This document shows, one piece after another, positions 9,750-18,474 of a DNA stretch of 64,000 bases. Each line of letters opens with the position of its first letter. Position 1 is the stretch's first letter. The notes below the pieces were generated by a model, which was given only the letters and a program-made list of their open reading frames with translations, had not been told where the DNA came from and did no database searches. The DNA lies in NCBI RefSeq assembly GCF_002162375.1, contig NZ_CP021425.1, positions 4,605,001 through 4,669,000 of the forward strand, given 5' to 3'. This DNA is from Oleiphilus messinensis. Lineage in GTDB: Bacteria; Pseudomonadota; Gammaproteobacteria; Pseudomonadales; Oleiphilaceae. The position numbers were made by a program, and so were the translations under genes.

Positions 9750-10545
9750 CAGTTGTGCCCTATACCAATAACAAAACTAATTGAGTTCGCAGCAACAGAT
9801 TGGGCATTTTGACCACTCCCCTTGATGGTTATACCAGATGCAATAATTTCCAAAAACTTAGTTGTCATTAGCATTCGAACCTGTGATTGACTATACACTT
9901 TCACAGCCCGGGAACCATCTTCGAGCAAGCGCTGACCCCGCAACACTTCTTTAAGCATTTTTCTACTCTTCTGTAACTTCGGGTGGTCCATCTTGAGGAT
10001 TTCTTCTGCCAATCGCTTGCGTGAAGCTCGCGGCAATTCCTTGAACATTTTCAAGACGTTTCCAGATCCAATGCCTTTATTTTTCAAAAAGCGATACAAT
10101 AAAGCTTGCTTCCCCAACGTATTTACGACGTCAACAATTTGCAGACAATCCAGGGCGACCATCAGTGCACTAAATGTTGGCGATTCATCAAGCCAATTAT
10201 TGTAATCAGCGGACCCGGTCAAAACATTTAGTGTGCGACCTATTGCTACTCCGCATTGGAACGTCGCTGCAGAAGTAGCCGATAGCGTCAGCGGAATCGC
10301 ACTCCATGTTGCCCCAGCTGAAACAGAACCTCCGCCAGCTTCAGCGATCACCAAAACCCACCCGACTGCGGAGCCACTGCAACTCCATGCAACACCCGCT
10401 AATTCAGATTTCAGTGAAGATTCATTCCTCAATATTGCATCATTCAGATTTTCAACCACGGACTTCTGGTATTGAACTTCTCGTATGAAAATCACTTTAC
10501 CATCGGCCCTGCAACTCGGTCGCAAAACCTTACTTATAGTTTCAG
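9749..10545 (-). pseudogene. Unknown protein, 3' part, separated from its start by an IS
   Basis: The frame encodes about 265 residues of a protein I do not recognise. It has a hydrophobic, glycine/alanine-rich central region (VGWVLVIAEAGGGSVSAGAT onward) that could cross or insert in a membrane, and then a basic helical C-terminal part. The reading frame continues upstream right up to the target duplication of the IS element; joined to the fragment at 12096-12303 it gives an open frame of about 334 codons. A TTG at 10525 could give partial translation. Originally coupled to the SUMF1 lipoprotein gene downstream. Confidence 0.75.
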
Positions 10546-10552
10546 GTTTAGA
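10546..10552. repeat. Target-site duplication, left copy
   Basis: GTTTAGA directly left of the inverted repeat; the same 7 bases follow the right inverted repeat at 12096-12102. The sequence also occurs inside the terminal inverted repeat, so the element went into a site resembling its own end. Confidence 0.85.
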
Positions 10553-10568
10553 CTAAAGTTTAGAGTTT
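10553..10568 (+). repeat. Left terminal inverted repeat of the IS
   Basis: CTAAAGTTTAGAGTTT, identical for 16 bp to the reverse complement of the right end; agreement extends to 18 of 19 bases. Confidence 0.9.
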
Positions 10569-10629
10569 CAGAGGAAAGAATTCGAACCCAGTAAGACAAA
10601 ATGATTGACTTTGCGACAGGCTTCGCGCT

Positions 10630-10677
10630 GCCGCGCCTTATAAGACTTTTTAAAACCATAGTTTTATAAGGCGCGGC
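10630..10677 (+). promoter_or_regulatory. Long hairpin before the transposase gene
   Basis: A 14-bp perfect inverted repeat (10630-10643 with 10664-10677, core CCGCGCCTTATAA) with a 20-base loop lies inside the IS, upstream of the transposase start. Several IS elements carry such a structure to stop transcription coming in from outside; that role is inferred here. Confidence 0.6.
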
Positions 10678-10714
10678 CTTCAGAACGAAAAACGATTAAA
10701 TTCTGGAGGCCGCT

Positions 10715-11980
10715 ATGGACGCTAAGGGATACGGCAATATCCCCGAGATCCTGTTTGATTGGATCACATTTTTGGTTAAAGCTCTACCCCTACGTTCAGT
10801 ACCCACCTTTATTGAGTTACTGATTGGGGCGATGCTCACGCCAACAGGGTTTGTCACTGATGCCTGGTTGATGGTGGCAATGAAGCGTCACTGGAGCAGT
10901 TATTTCAAGTGGTTGCAAAAGGGAAAGTGGTCATGGGTTGCACTCGCGCAACAGCTGGGTCAGTTACTGACTCAATGGTGTCCCAATGAACAGTGGTATT
11001 TGGCCATTGATGATACCTTGGTGCTAAGGAGTTCCAAGAAAGCACCCAGTAGTCAGTTTCATCACATGCATGGTAACAAGGCCAACCGCCCGCAATTTGT
11101 TCGCGGCCAGTGTTGGGTCAGTTTATCAGCGATTGTTAAGGGGCAGAAACAAGCCTGGTCGATCCCACTGATCTCGCGCTTAACGCGAGCCTGCGGGAAC
11201 GGTAACAAGCTGGTAACGGCAGGCATTTTACTTCGCGTGATGAGGTCATTTTTTACCGGGGCCACTGTCCTGATGGATAGCTGGTATATGCGGGGTACGC
11301 TGATTGCCTCCCTTCAAGGTATGGGGTATCACGTTATCGGGCAAGTCCGAAAGGATACCGCCTTATACGATGTTCCAGAACGAACCGGGAAAAGAGGACG
11401 CCCTCGAAAGTACGGAGAGAAATACACACCAGAGCGAGTCACTAACCTGGAAGAGACTTGCGCCAATGTCACGATCTATGGACGACAGCAGTCACTGAGG
11501 TATCGAACAGTGATAGCCAAAGCCCGCTTTTTAGATGGGCAGCTCGTAAAGGTTGTGTGGGTGCAGTTTGAAAACGAAGACGGTAGCTTAAAACCTGCCC
11601 GGCTCTTGTTGACGACTCGAACGAATATGTCGGGCATCGACATCATAAAAGCCTACGCCAAGCGCTGGAGTATTGAGCCCATGTTCCATCAGTTAAAGAA
11701 TCGCTGGGGCTGGAATGAGACTTGGCAGCAATCCAGACAGGTGCTGCATCGGTGGGTTCAGATCATCTCTCTCAGCTATGCGCTGGTGCAGTTGCTCACT
11801 TATTGGAAAGAGTCGGCAGGTCAAGAAATGCACTTGGACATCCCTTGGCGCAAACATGCGCCGATTACGGCGGGACTGGTTCGGTTAAAGCTGCAACGGA
11901 ATTTACAGCAAGTTGCCGTGAGGGATTGGTGGGACGTAAAGTCTCGAATATTTAAACCGCCAGCGAGGGCTATTGAGTAG
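10715..11980 (+). CDS. IS4-type DDE transposase
   Basis: A 421-residue DDE transposase that cuts and joins the ends of the surrounding 1543-bp element. The first Asp is in LAIDDTLVL, the second in TVLMDSWYMRG, and the Glu in YAKRWSIEPMFHQLK, which fits the YREK signature exactly. A GGAGG ribosome binding site precedes the ATG by 6 bases. A linker after the second Asp contains GKRGRPRKYGEKY, a basic stretch that may touch DNA. The frame is complete, so the element may still be active. Confidence 0.93.
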   Translation: MDAKGYGNIPEILFDWITFLVKALPLRSVPTFIELLIGAMLTPTGFVTDAWLMVAMKRHWSSYFKWLQKGKWSWVALAQQLGQLLTQWCPNEQWYLAIDDTLVLRSSKKAPSSQFHHMHGNKANRPQFVRGQCWVSLSAIVKGQKQAWSIPLISRLTRACGNGNKLVTAGILLRVMRSFFTGATVLMDSWYMRGTLIASLQGMGYHVIGQVRKDTALYDVPERTGKRGRPRKYGEKYTPERVTNLEETCANVTIYGRQQSLRYRTVIAKARFLDGQLVKVVWVQFENEDGSLKPARLLLTTRTNMSGIDIIKAYAKRWSIEPMFHQLKNRWGWNETWQQSRQVLHRWVQIISLSYALVQLLTYWKESAGQEMHLDIPWRKHAPITAGLVRLKLQRNLQQVAVRDWWDVKSRIFKPPARAIE

Positions 11981-12005
11981 TATAAAGACTCTCGCTAGCG
12001 AAAAG

Positions 12006-12023
12006 CCGCCTAGAATAAGGCGG
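12006..12023 (+). terminator. Small hairpin after the transposase
   Basis: CCGCCT/AGGCGG stem with the loop AGAATA, 26 bases after the transposase stop and still inside the IS. No T run, so only a possible terminator. Confidence 0.4.
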
Positions 12024-12079
12024 GTAGAAGAGAAAGCAGAATTTATCCGGTCAGAAATCAGGACTGGAGGATCATGCTC

Positions 12080-12095
12080 AAACTCTAAACTTTAG
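12080..12095 (-). repeat. Right terminal inverted repeat of the IS
   Basis: AAACTCTAAACTTTAG, the inverse of the left end. It supplies a TAG stop that closes the interrupted upstream frame at 12085. Confidence 0.9.
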
Positions 12096-12102
12096 GTTTA
12101 GA
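12096..12102. repeat. Target-site duplication, right copy
   Basis: GTTTAGA, identical to 10546-10552 on the other side of the element. Confidence 0.85.
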
Positions 12103-12303
12103 CATAACACTCATTAAATTGATTTCACTACCTGGCTGCTCCATTATAAAAGTTACACCGGCAGCGAAGAACTCTGAGTGTTGATCAATAGATTGGAAGA
12201 GTTGAGCAAGCGCATCACCGGGAAAATAGTTCCGGATTTTGCTGTCTATACTTAAGAAGTGAAGCGATATGGTGCTAGTATTCGAACTCGTCGAAACATT
12301 CAT
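12096..12303 (-). pseudogene. Unknown protein, 5' part, cut by the IS
   Basis: The first 69 codons of the gene whose remainder lies at 9749-10545. I place the start at the ATG at 12303 because AAGGA lies 6 bases upstream; an in-frame ATG at 12360 is also open. The fragment reads ISLHFLSIDSKIRNYFPGD and continues to MSVMSKP, where the IS begins. Deleting the element and one target copy leads in frame into ETISKVLRPSC. The fragment would now end at the TAG in the inverted repeat. Confidence 0.75.
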
Positions 12304-12530
12304 GTGCAATTCCTTTGACCTTTGAACTATCATTCCCTGGTTAGAACCCGTCCAAAACATAATGACATCGAGCTGCTGCCTAGCAGAATAACTTCGAGTG
12401 AAACTTCGTTTTATGGACGAGCACTAAAATTTAACGTCGACACGGTGAATGCCGCTGTCTATTAAAGCAGAACCGAAAATACCCAACCTTTGCGAAAAAA
12501 ACAAGTAGTCATTAAAGGCGAAGATAAACT

Positions 12531-13142
12531 ATGGCAATCACTAACTCGAAAGACTGCAATTTAATTTTCTACACGAATCCCATGTCCCGAGGACAGATTG
12601 TTCGCTGGATGCTGGAAGAGACTGGTAAGCCCTATCAAATGGAAGTGCTGGAATACAACGCATCCATGAAAGACCCTGAGTATTTGAAGATAAACCCGCT
12701 CGGAAAGGTGCCGTCGATTGTACACAATGGCAAGGTTGTAACGGAGTGTGCGGCCATTTGTGCATATTTGGCAGATGTGTTTCCCGAATGTGGTTTGGCA
12801 CCCTCGGTGACTGAGCGCGCGGATTATTACCGGTGGCTCTTTTTCGCAGCAGGTCCGCTGGAAGCCGCAGTCATTAATCGCACGCTTGGTTTTGATGTTC
12901 CCCAGGTAAAAGAGCGAATGGTCGGCTATGGCACTTATGATGCTGCTGTTGATACACTCGCAAAAGCGGTTACAACGCATGAGTACATTGCTGGGTCTGA
13001 ATTTACTGCTGCGGATGTTTACGTCGGCTCTCATGTCATTTGGGGCCAGCAATTTGGTAGCCTGCCTAAAAGTAAAGCGTTTCAAGACTATGCCGAGAAA
13101 CTAATGCAACGCCCGGCATACAAGGCCGCTCAAGAAAAATAA
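12531..13142 (+). CDS. Glutathione S-transferase family protein
   Basis: A 203-residue cytosolic GST. The thioredoxin-like N-domain starts LIFYTNPMSRGQIVRWMLEE and has the cis-Pro glutathione site KVPSIVHNGKVVTECAAI. The helical C-domain contains the N-capping/hydrophobic staple region FTAADVYVGS. The Ser/Arg at MSRGQ is the likely thiol-activating position; this resembles the beta/nu-like bacterial groups. It follows a 170-bp gap after the interrupted gene and stands alone. Role is probably conjugation or reduction of an electrophile; substrate unknown. Confidence 0.88.
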   Translation: MAITNSKDCNLIFYTNPMSRGQIVRWMLEETGKPYQMEVLEYNASMKDPEYLKINPLGKVPSIVHNGKVVTECAAICAYLADVFPECGLAPSVTERADYYRWLFFAAGPLEAAVINRTLGFDVPQVKERMVGYGTYDAAVDTLAKAVTTHEYIAGSEFTAADVYVGSHVIWGQQFGSLPKSKAFQDYAEKLMQRPAYKAAQEK

Positions 13143-13181
13143 TTCGTTAATTTTTACGTTAAGTATTCACCCATTCTGTCA

Positions 13182-13226
13182 GCTATCGAAGCCTCGTGAT
13201 AATCAATCCGGCACAGCTTCGATAGC
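13182..13226. terminator. Stem-loop between convergent genes
   Basis: Perfect 11-bp inverted repeat GCTATCGAAGC/GCTTCGATAGC with a 23-base loop, centred between the GST gene and the convergent EAL gene. No T run; a shared 3' end structure is likely. Confidence 0.5.
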
Positions 13227-13261
13227 GGCAATATAATGGATGCGTTCGTATCTTAAAACGA

Positions 13262-14041
13262 TCAAATTAGATTATCCCAAGCTATTTCCGCCAATGCCTC
13301 ATAGGTGGGCCGTGCGATTAGATAGCCCTGGAACAGCGTGATGCTCAGTGCACGAAGGACTTTGTATTCCGCTTGGGTCTCGACGCCTTCTGCGATAATT
13401 TTAATGCCCAACTCCTCACAGGTGGCAGTGATGCCTTTTACGATGGCGCGTTTTCGGGCATTGGGGTGAATGTCTCGAGCCAAATGCATGTCGATTTTGA
13501 GCACATCAACATCTAGATCGGCCAAGGTATTTAATCCTGAAAATCCCGCGCCAAAATCATCCAATGCAGTGACAAAACCCTGATCGGTATAATGACTGAT
13601 AATAGAGTGGAGATGGGGGACATCTTCAACCTTTTCAGACTCGATCACTTCGAACATAATCCGTGTAATCGGAAAATCGAACTCTTCTGCAGCCGCCAAT
13701 GTCGTGCGGATACATAACTCCGGGCGATAAACCGCATTGGGCATGAAATTGATGCTCAGCAGGGATGAAATATTGAGTTTCGAGGTCAGGCGCACCGCTT
13801 TTACACGGCAAGCCTGATCAAATGCATACCGGTTATCATCATTCACATGCTGGAATACGGTTCCGGCCGGCGTATCTCCAATTCCCCGGGCTAAAGCCTC
13901 CTGTGCAAATACCGTTTGCGAGATCACATCGACAATCGGTTGAAACGCCATGGAAAAATCGAAATCGAGCCCGGCACCATTCAAGCATTCTTTACACCCC
14001 AAGTTGCGGTAGTTTTTTACTGTAATCATCGGCACGCTCAT
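13262..14041 (-). CDS. EAL-domain cyclic-di-GMP phosphodiesterase
   Basis: A 259-residue protein made almost entirely of one EAL domain, so it has no visible sensor. The signature is EALARG; metal and substrate residues are present in LSINFMPNA, FEVIESE, LDDFGAG, LKIDMHLA and IIAEGVET, and the loop ends in LFQGYLIARP. All the usual catalytic positions are therefore there, and hydrolysis of c-di-GMP to pGpG is expected. The N-terminus has two Cys (GCKECLNG), which could bind a metal or respond to redox state (inference). Confidence 0.88.
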   Translation of the reverse strand: MSVPMITVKNYRNLGCKECLNGAGLDFDFSMAFQPIVDVISQTVFAQEALARGIGDTPAGTVFQHVNDDNRYAFDQACRVKAVRLTSKLNISSLLSINFMPNAVYRPELCIRTTLAAAEEFDFPITRIMFEVIESEKVEDVPHLHSIISHYTDQGFVTALDDFGAGFSGLNTLADLDVDVLKIDMHLARDIHPNARKRAIVKGITATCEELGIKIIAEGVETQAEYKVLRALSITLFQGYLIARPTYEALAEIAWDNLI

Positions 14042-14121
14042 TGTTCTTCATTCTCGGCTTTGTTTGATTACAGTATAGCCTGCTCTCCTGGATACCTTGA
14101 CTGAGAACCTCAAATCGCTCT

Positions 14122-16260
14122 TCAATCCGCCAGGATTTGATCGATTGAAGATAACAACTCCGGTAACTCTGAGGGATCTGAAGCCGCTGACAGTATTAAC
14201 TGTAAATCAGCAATCATATCGAGGTCATAAGTTGATCCATTTAACTCAACCTGACTGGTAAAGTAGTTGGATAAGCTTAACTTGGTCGATGCAATTTCAT
14301 AGTCTCCACTGCCTGGCTGGGCACCACTGCTGACATTGAGCGCAATACTGCTCAAGGACATGGTACCGGCTTCCAACTCACCGACGTAGAACGCCAGCCC
14401 AGCAGGGTCTGCATCCCGGCCAAACAATTGTTGATAGACGTTGTTTACCAGGGTTTGATTATCCAGGGTACCGAAGCGGGCTGTAAATTCATCTGAAGTG
14501 CCAAAAGCTTCAATGATATCGGAAAGGTTACCGTTTACGGCCGCCAATTGATCCGCCCAGTATGCAATACCGGCAGGGTCTCCTGGCCGGCCATAGTAAG
14601 CGACGTACATTTGTTGTACCTGATCTTCATACTGACTGGTCTCGGGCATAACAACAATCGTATCCGAGCGCATGTTATTTTCGGTTTGGGAATCAACTTC
14701 ATCTTGATCAACAGTGGCGGAGAGCATCATAGCGCCGGATGTCTCAGGCGCTATCAATGTGATTGAAATTTCTTCCAAAGCCTGGCTGACTAAGGGAGTC
14801 ATTGTACAAGTTACAACAGCCTCAAGCTGTTCACACTGGGTTGTGGGTGTTGCCGCTTCAAGACCAGCCAGAACGAATCCGCTCGTGTCGATGGTCAAAT
14901 GCGTATTATGGGCCGTCGCCGGTCCGGCATTCTGAACTTGATAGGTCACGCTGAACGTTGCACCGTTAGACACACTGAGGGGTACATCACTTTCAATGTC
15001 GTTATCGCTACTGATATTAAATACGGTAATTCCCGAAATGACGGGAACATAGAGAAACAGACCATCCGGAGAAATGGTTGCCTGGCCAGACTGGGAAATC
15101 GAATAGTCCGGAACACCATCTTCCCCTTCTTCCGCCACCCCAAAGTCGACCAACATATGTGTTTGATCCGAATGCCCCCAGACATGCAGCCCGGCGACAT
15201 CCACCGTATACGCCAGTTTGTTATTTGCGCTGATATTGAACGTATCAAGGCCGAAGATCCGAGCACTGGAAGTAGCATCCAGTTTAGCTTCAAAGTTCAG
15301 TGTTGCACCATCAAATGAAAGCGCAGTAATATCGGAAGACCCTGTGGCATAAATATGCTGATTATCATTACTGATACCCAACACATCCGTCGTACCAAGA
15401 ACATAATCGTCAAAATCAGCTGAATCGATTTCAGTGATAAAACTGATTTCGCCGCTAATATCATTTCGAGCGTAAACCGCGATCCCGTTGCGTTGATGAT
15501 CGCCCCCGACACCAAGAACCAGATATTGATTATCAGGCGATAGTGTCAGACCCATAGCATAACGGTAGTTCTCGCTGTAAGCCATCAGCTGTTGAACCTC
15601 AGACAATATGCCATTGGGTGCGACCCGCAATACAGTAACGGCCCGATCATTTTGACTGGTGACATAGAGGTAGTTTCCGTCATTGGATAACGCCATGCGT
15701 GCGCCCTGCAGACCGAAATCATCATAGATCTGTTTTTCGGTGAGTGCCCCTGTGAGCATATCACGCTCGTACACAAATATGGCACTTCGATACTTTCCGT
15801 GTTCGCCACCACTGGGAGTCCCCGTCCACCCACTGACAAAAACATACTGATCGTCCGGCGAAATCACAATATTATTCACGGGATGGATGCCAACCCCGGA
15901 TTCACCAGATCCCACCTCACCCACAATGGTATCCAGAATGGTTAATTCTCCGGTATCCGTATCTCTGGAGAAAATATTGATTGCCTTGTCACAAAAGGAA
16001 ATGGAATAGGCAAACTGTAAATCACGGGTGATCGCCAAATCATTACTGCATTTGATGTTGTCCACACCATTGTAGCCATCCACCAGAAATTGCACGAAAT
16101 CGATAGGCTCGGCAATCGCCGGTTGTGTTAACACCGAGGCCAAAATACCGACTCCCACCGCTTTTTTAATCGCGGTGGCGGAAGCCCCATTTGCTTTAGT
16201 CTGTGAGGCTACGGAGAAAGACGAAAAACAGGAAAAAACAGAAAGGTGAGATCGTTTCAT
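14122..16260 (-). CDS. Exported beta-propeller protein with DUF11-like and DUF4214 domains
   Basis: A 712-residue protein. The start at 16260 is supported by AAGGA 7 bases upstream. A signal-like segment ends at LTQPAIAEP. Residues to about 370 form lactonase-type propeller blades (repeated ISPDDQYVFVSG, LSNDGNYLYVTS, LSPDNQYLVLG, ISPDGLFLYVPV). A DUF11-like beta domain follows (SNGATFSVTYQVQNAGPATA). The C-terminus is DUF4214 (YVAYYGRPGDPAGIAYWADQ and LFGRDADPAGLAFYV), found in large secreted bacterial proteins. It is divergent from the RTX-like/ECF sigma operon. Confidence 0.8.
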   Translation of the reverse strand: MKRSHLSVFSCFSSFSVASQTKANGASATAIKKAVGVGILASVLTQPAIAEPIDFVQFLVDGYNGVDNIKCSNDLAITRDLQFAYSISFCDKAINIFSRDTDTGELTILDTIVGEVGSGESGVGIHPVNNIVISPDDQYVFVSGWTGTPSGGEHGKYRSAIFVYERDMLTGALTEKQIYDDFGLQGARMALSNDGNYLYVTSQNDRAVTVLRVAPNGILSEVQQLMAYSENYRYAMGLTLSPDNQYLVLGVGGDHQRNGIAVYARNDISGEISFITEIDSADFDDYVLGTTDVLGISNDNQHIYATGSSDITALSFDGATLNFEAKLDATSSARIFGLDTFNISANNKLAYTVDVAGLHVWGHSDQTHMLVDFGVAEEGEDGVPDYSISQSGQATISPDGLFLYVPVISGITVFNISSDNDIESDVPLSVSNGATFSVTYQVQNAGPATAHNTHLTIDTSGFVLAGLEAATPTTQCEQLEAVVTCTMTPLVSQALEEISITLIAPETSGAMMLSATVDQDEVDSQTENNMRSDTIVVMPETSQYEDQVQQMYVAYYGRPGDPAGIAYWADQLAAVNGNLSDIIEAFGTSDEFTARFGTLDNQTLVNNVYQQLFGRDADPAGLAFYVGELEAGTMSLSSIALNVSSGAQPGSGDYEIASTKLSLSNYFTSQVELNGSTYDLDMIADLQLILSAASDPSELPELLSSIDQILAD

Positions 16261-16590
16261 AAAAACATCCTTGATCATTAACACTTAATTACAACACCGA
16301 GTCTTTCGGCGCGGGTAAGAATACTAAACTTTTTCCCTAAACGGAGTGATAACGAACAAAAAATTGTGAGGTCGAATAAAATAATTACACACAATGCATA
16401 AAATCCCCTCCAACATCAGCAAAAATCTATTCCGGTTAAACCTTCACCAAACTAACCTCACCTCTCCAGAAAAAAGATTCAAATTTTTTACGCTATCCCG
16501 CAACTTTTTTTGCGTACGGGCGTATGTCCAGATAACGGCCGTGAACAACCTCTTTATCACTCACATTCTGGACATTAAAAACGTACTCCT
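16261..16590. promoter_or_regulatory. Divergent intergenic region with a possible ECF promoter
   Basis: The 330 bp between the propeller gene and the RTX-like operon must hold two promoters. On the plus strand GCAACTT at 16500-16506, followed after about 14 bases by CGTATGTC at 16521-16528, looks like an ECF-type -35/-10 pair and could be read by the sigma factor encoded further down. This is a weak match judged by eye. A 66-codon frame at 16394-16594 has no features and is not called. Confidence 0.25.
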
Positions 16591-17469
16591 ATGAAACTTA
16601 AATACTCATTATTAGCAGCTTCAATTGTGGCGGCGTTCTCATGCGTTGCTCGAGCCGAACTTATTGTAGGCACCGACCTGAACAGTAATAACGGCGCTAA
16701 CACGGCCATAAACCAACTCTACGCAGGTAATCGCGGCAGCAACGGCGGTGGCGACCAAAGCTTGCAGTTTGGCGATATCATCCAGGGAACAGCGTCTGCC
16801 GATGTGCTCGTGGGCGGCTTGGGAATTGATGTACTTTTGGGTGGCAACGGTGATGATGTCATCATCGGCGGCACAGAAGACTTCAACAGCGCGAATCGAG
16901 ACCGGGCATTTGGTGAAGCCGGCCAGGACATATTCATCTGGACCCCAGGGGATGGGAATGATTTCTTTGATGGTGGCACGGGCACGGATGTTTTGATACT
17001 CGGACTTGTCGGTGAAGAAAAAGACGGTAATGGCAATACCGAAGGCGCGCCTTTTTTCAGCGTAAATCCACCCAACCGTCCCGGTAGTCAGGATTTCGAC
17101 GGTATTTTTATCGACCCCGTTACGGAATTACCCGTTGTCGATGTTGTTGGCGGCCCAGGTTTCTGTGAAGTGCTGGATCGTCAGACCGATGGCATGGATG
17201 AACTGGGCCTGGATAATCTCGTTCGCTTTATATTGCGTGGCCCGGCCAATGCCTTCGAAGACGCCATCGCGGCAGACCCGGATGCAGATCAAAACACACT
17301 GGATACCGGGCTTCGAATTGCAGTCCACTTGAAGCAGACCGAATTCGTTGTCTGCGGCTCACGGGATGGCAATGAAATCGAAGTATTCGATTTACGACAA
17401 ACGCCAGTGGCAAAAGTCAGTATCAGCGAACTGCCTGAAAAAGCTTACAACCTGGTTATTGGCCTTTAA
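16591..17469 (+). CDS. RTX-like calcium-binding exported protein, paralogue 1
   Basis: A 292-residue protein with a signal peptide (LLAASIVAAFSCVARAE). The middle holds glycine/aspartate repeats of RTX type, VLVGGLGIDVLLGGNGDDVI, that bind calcium in a parallel beta-roll. A second conserved part reads FIWTPGDGNDFFDGGTGTDV, and a C-terminal domain with two Cys (GPGFCEV, EFVVCGS) follows. It is about 30 bp upstream of a closely related gene. The family of the C-terminal domain is unknown to me. Location is probably periplasm or outside the cell. Confidence 0.8.
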   Translation: MKLKYSLLAASIVAAFSCVARAELIVGTDLNSNNGANTAINQLYAGNRGSNGGGDQSLQFGDIIQGTASADVLVGGLGIDVLLGGNGDDVIIGGTEDFNSANRDRAFGEAGQDIFIWTPGDGNDFFDGGTGTDVLILGLVGEEKDGNGNTEGAPFFSVNPPNRPGSQDFDGIFIDPVTELPVVDVVGGPGFCEVLDRQTDGMDELGLDNLVRFILRGPANAFEDAIAADPDADQNTLDTGLRIAVHLKQTEFVVCGSRDGNEIEVFDLRQTPVAKVSISELPEKAYNLVIGL

Positions 17470-17502
17470 CTTCCACAACGACGCGTATCGAAAGAGATTA
17501 CC

Positions 17503-18444
17503 ATGAATATGATCAAACGAAACCTCATCATTAGTACCCTTTTCGCCACATCTGTCACACTGGTTGGCTGTGGCGGCTCTGATTCGTCAGATAACACGCC
17601 TGCCACCCAGCAACCCGGAGAAAATGCAACAAGTATCAACCCGTTCACAGTTATTCAAGGCACCGATTTAAATCGTAAAACTTCTGCGTTATTGTCTCTG
17701 AATCCCGGCGGTCCGGGCGGTTCACCGAATCAGAGTTTACGCGCTGGCGATATTCTGAGCGCCCAAGCGGATACAAATTCGATCCTTATCGGTGGCTTGG
17801 GTGTAGACGTGCTACTGGGCAATTCCGGAAACGATATTCTCATTGGTGGTACAGAGGATTTCAATTCCAGCGTGGATGGCGACAATGCCGGTGCAGACAA
17901 TCGGGATCGAGCCTTTGGACAGGACGGTGAGGATGTGTTTATCTGGTCACCCGGAGATGGCAGTGATTTTTTTGATGGCGGTCCAGGTACTGACGTACTG
18001 ATATTCGGTTTGCTGGGTGAAAACAAAGACAGCAATGGTGATACCAACGGAGCGCCGTTTTTTAATGTAAATCCCCCCAACCGGGAAGGTAGCCAGGACT
18101 TTGATGGTATCGCATTAAACGACAATAATTTACCAATCGTGGACGTCTCGAATTCACCAGGCTTTTGTTCGGTGCTCTCCGCATTCGATCACCCGGATGA
18201 ATTTGCGCTTTTAAATCTGGATCATATCGTACGCTTTTCCCTGAGAGGCATTGCAAATGATTTTGATGCCGGTGTCAGAACAGACGACGATGGTTTACGG
18301 GTTGCCATCAGTGCCCGGAATGTAGAATATGTAGTGTGCACCGGTCGCGAAAGCGGTATCGAAGTTCTGGATCTGTCCACCAACCCGGCGACGTTGGTGG
18401 ACATTTCCCAGCTGCCGGAATACGTGGTTTCACTCATTCAATAA
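17503..18444 (+). CDS. RTX-like lipoprotein, paralogue 2
   Basis: A 313-residue lipoprotein: signal peptide with lipobox LVGCGGSD, a short Ser/Thr/Gln linker, then the same architecture as its neighbour. Shared blocks include ILIGGLGVDVLLGNSGNDIL, RDRAFGQDGEDVFIWSPGDG, NPPNREGSQDFDG, and the Cys pair in SPGFCSV and YVVCTGR. It arose by tandem duplication with the upstream gene, the copies differing in anchoring (free versus lipid). The operon continues into an ECF sigma factor 30 bp downstream. Confidence 0.82.
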   Translation: MNMIKRNLIISTLFATSVTLVGCGGSDSSDNTPATQQPGENATSINPFTVIQGTDLNRKTSALLSLNPGGPGGSPNQSLRAGDILSAQADTNSILIGGLGVDVLLGNSGNDILIGGTEDFNSSVDGDNAGADNRDRAFGQDGEDVFIWSPGDGSDFFDGGPGTDVLIFGLLGENKDSNGDTNGAPFFNVNPPNREGSQDFDGIALNDNNLPIVDVSNSPGFCSVLSAFDHPDEFALLNLDHIVRFSLRGIANDFDAGVRTDDDGLRVAISARNVEYVVCTGRESGIEVLDLSTNPATLVDISQLPEYVVSLIQ

Positions 18445-18474
18445 TCAGCCCATTCCATAGTGTAGGAAGCGACT

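Larger units (their letters stand above)
10553..12095 (+). mobile_element. Complete IS element, IS4-family type, 1543 bp
   Basis: The element is bounded by perfect 16-bp inverted repeats (10553-10568 and 12080-12095; CTAAAGTTTAGAGTTT) and flanked by the 7-bp duplication GTTTAGA. It carries one transposase gene with the IS4-type Y-(2)-R-(3)-E-(6)-K signature. The size and the 7-bp duplication fit the ISPepr1 subgroup of IS4 as I remember it; that assignment is inference. It seems intact and its insertion split a gene on the minus strand. The intact ends and duplication suggest a recent insertion. Confidence 0.9.

Noticed and set aside
16394-16594. 66-codon frame before the RTX-like gene
   Set aside because: No recognisable sequence and lies in the divergent promoter region.
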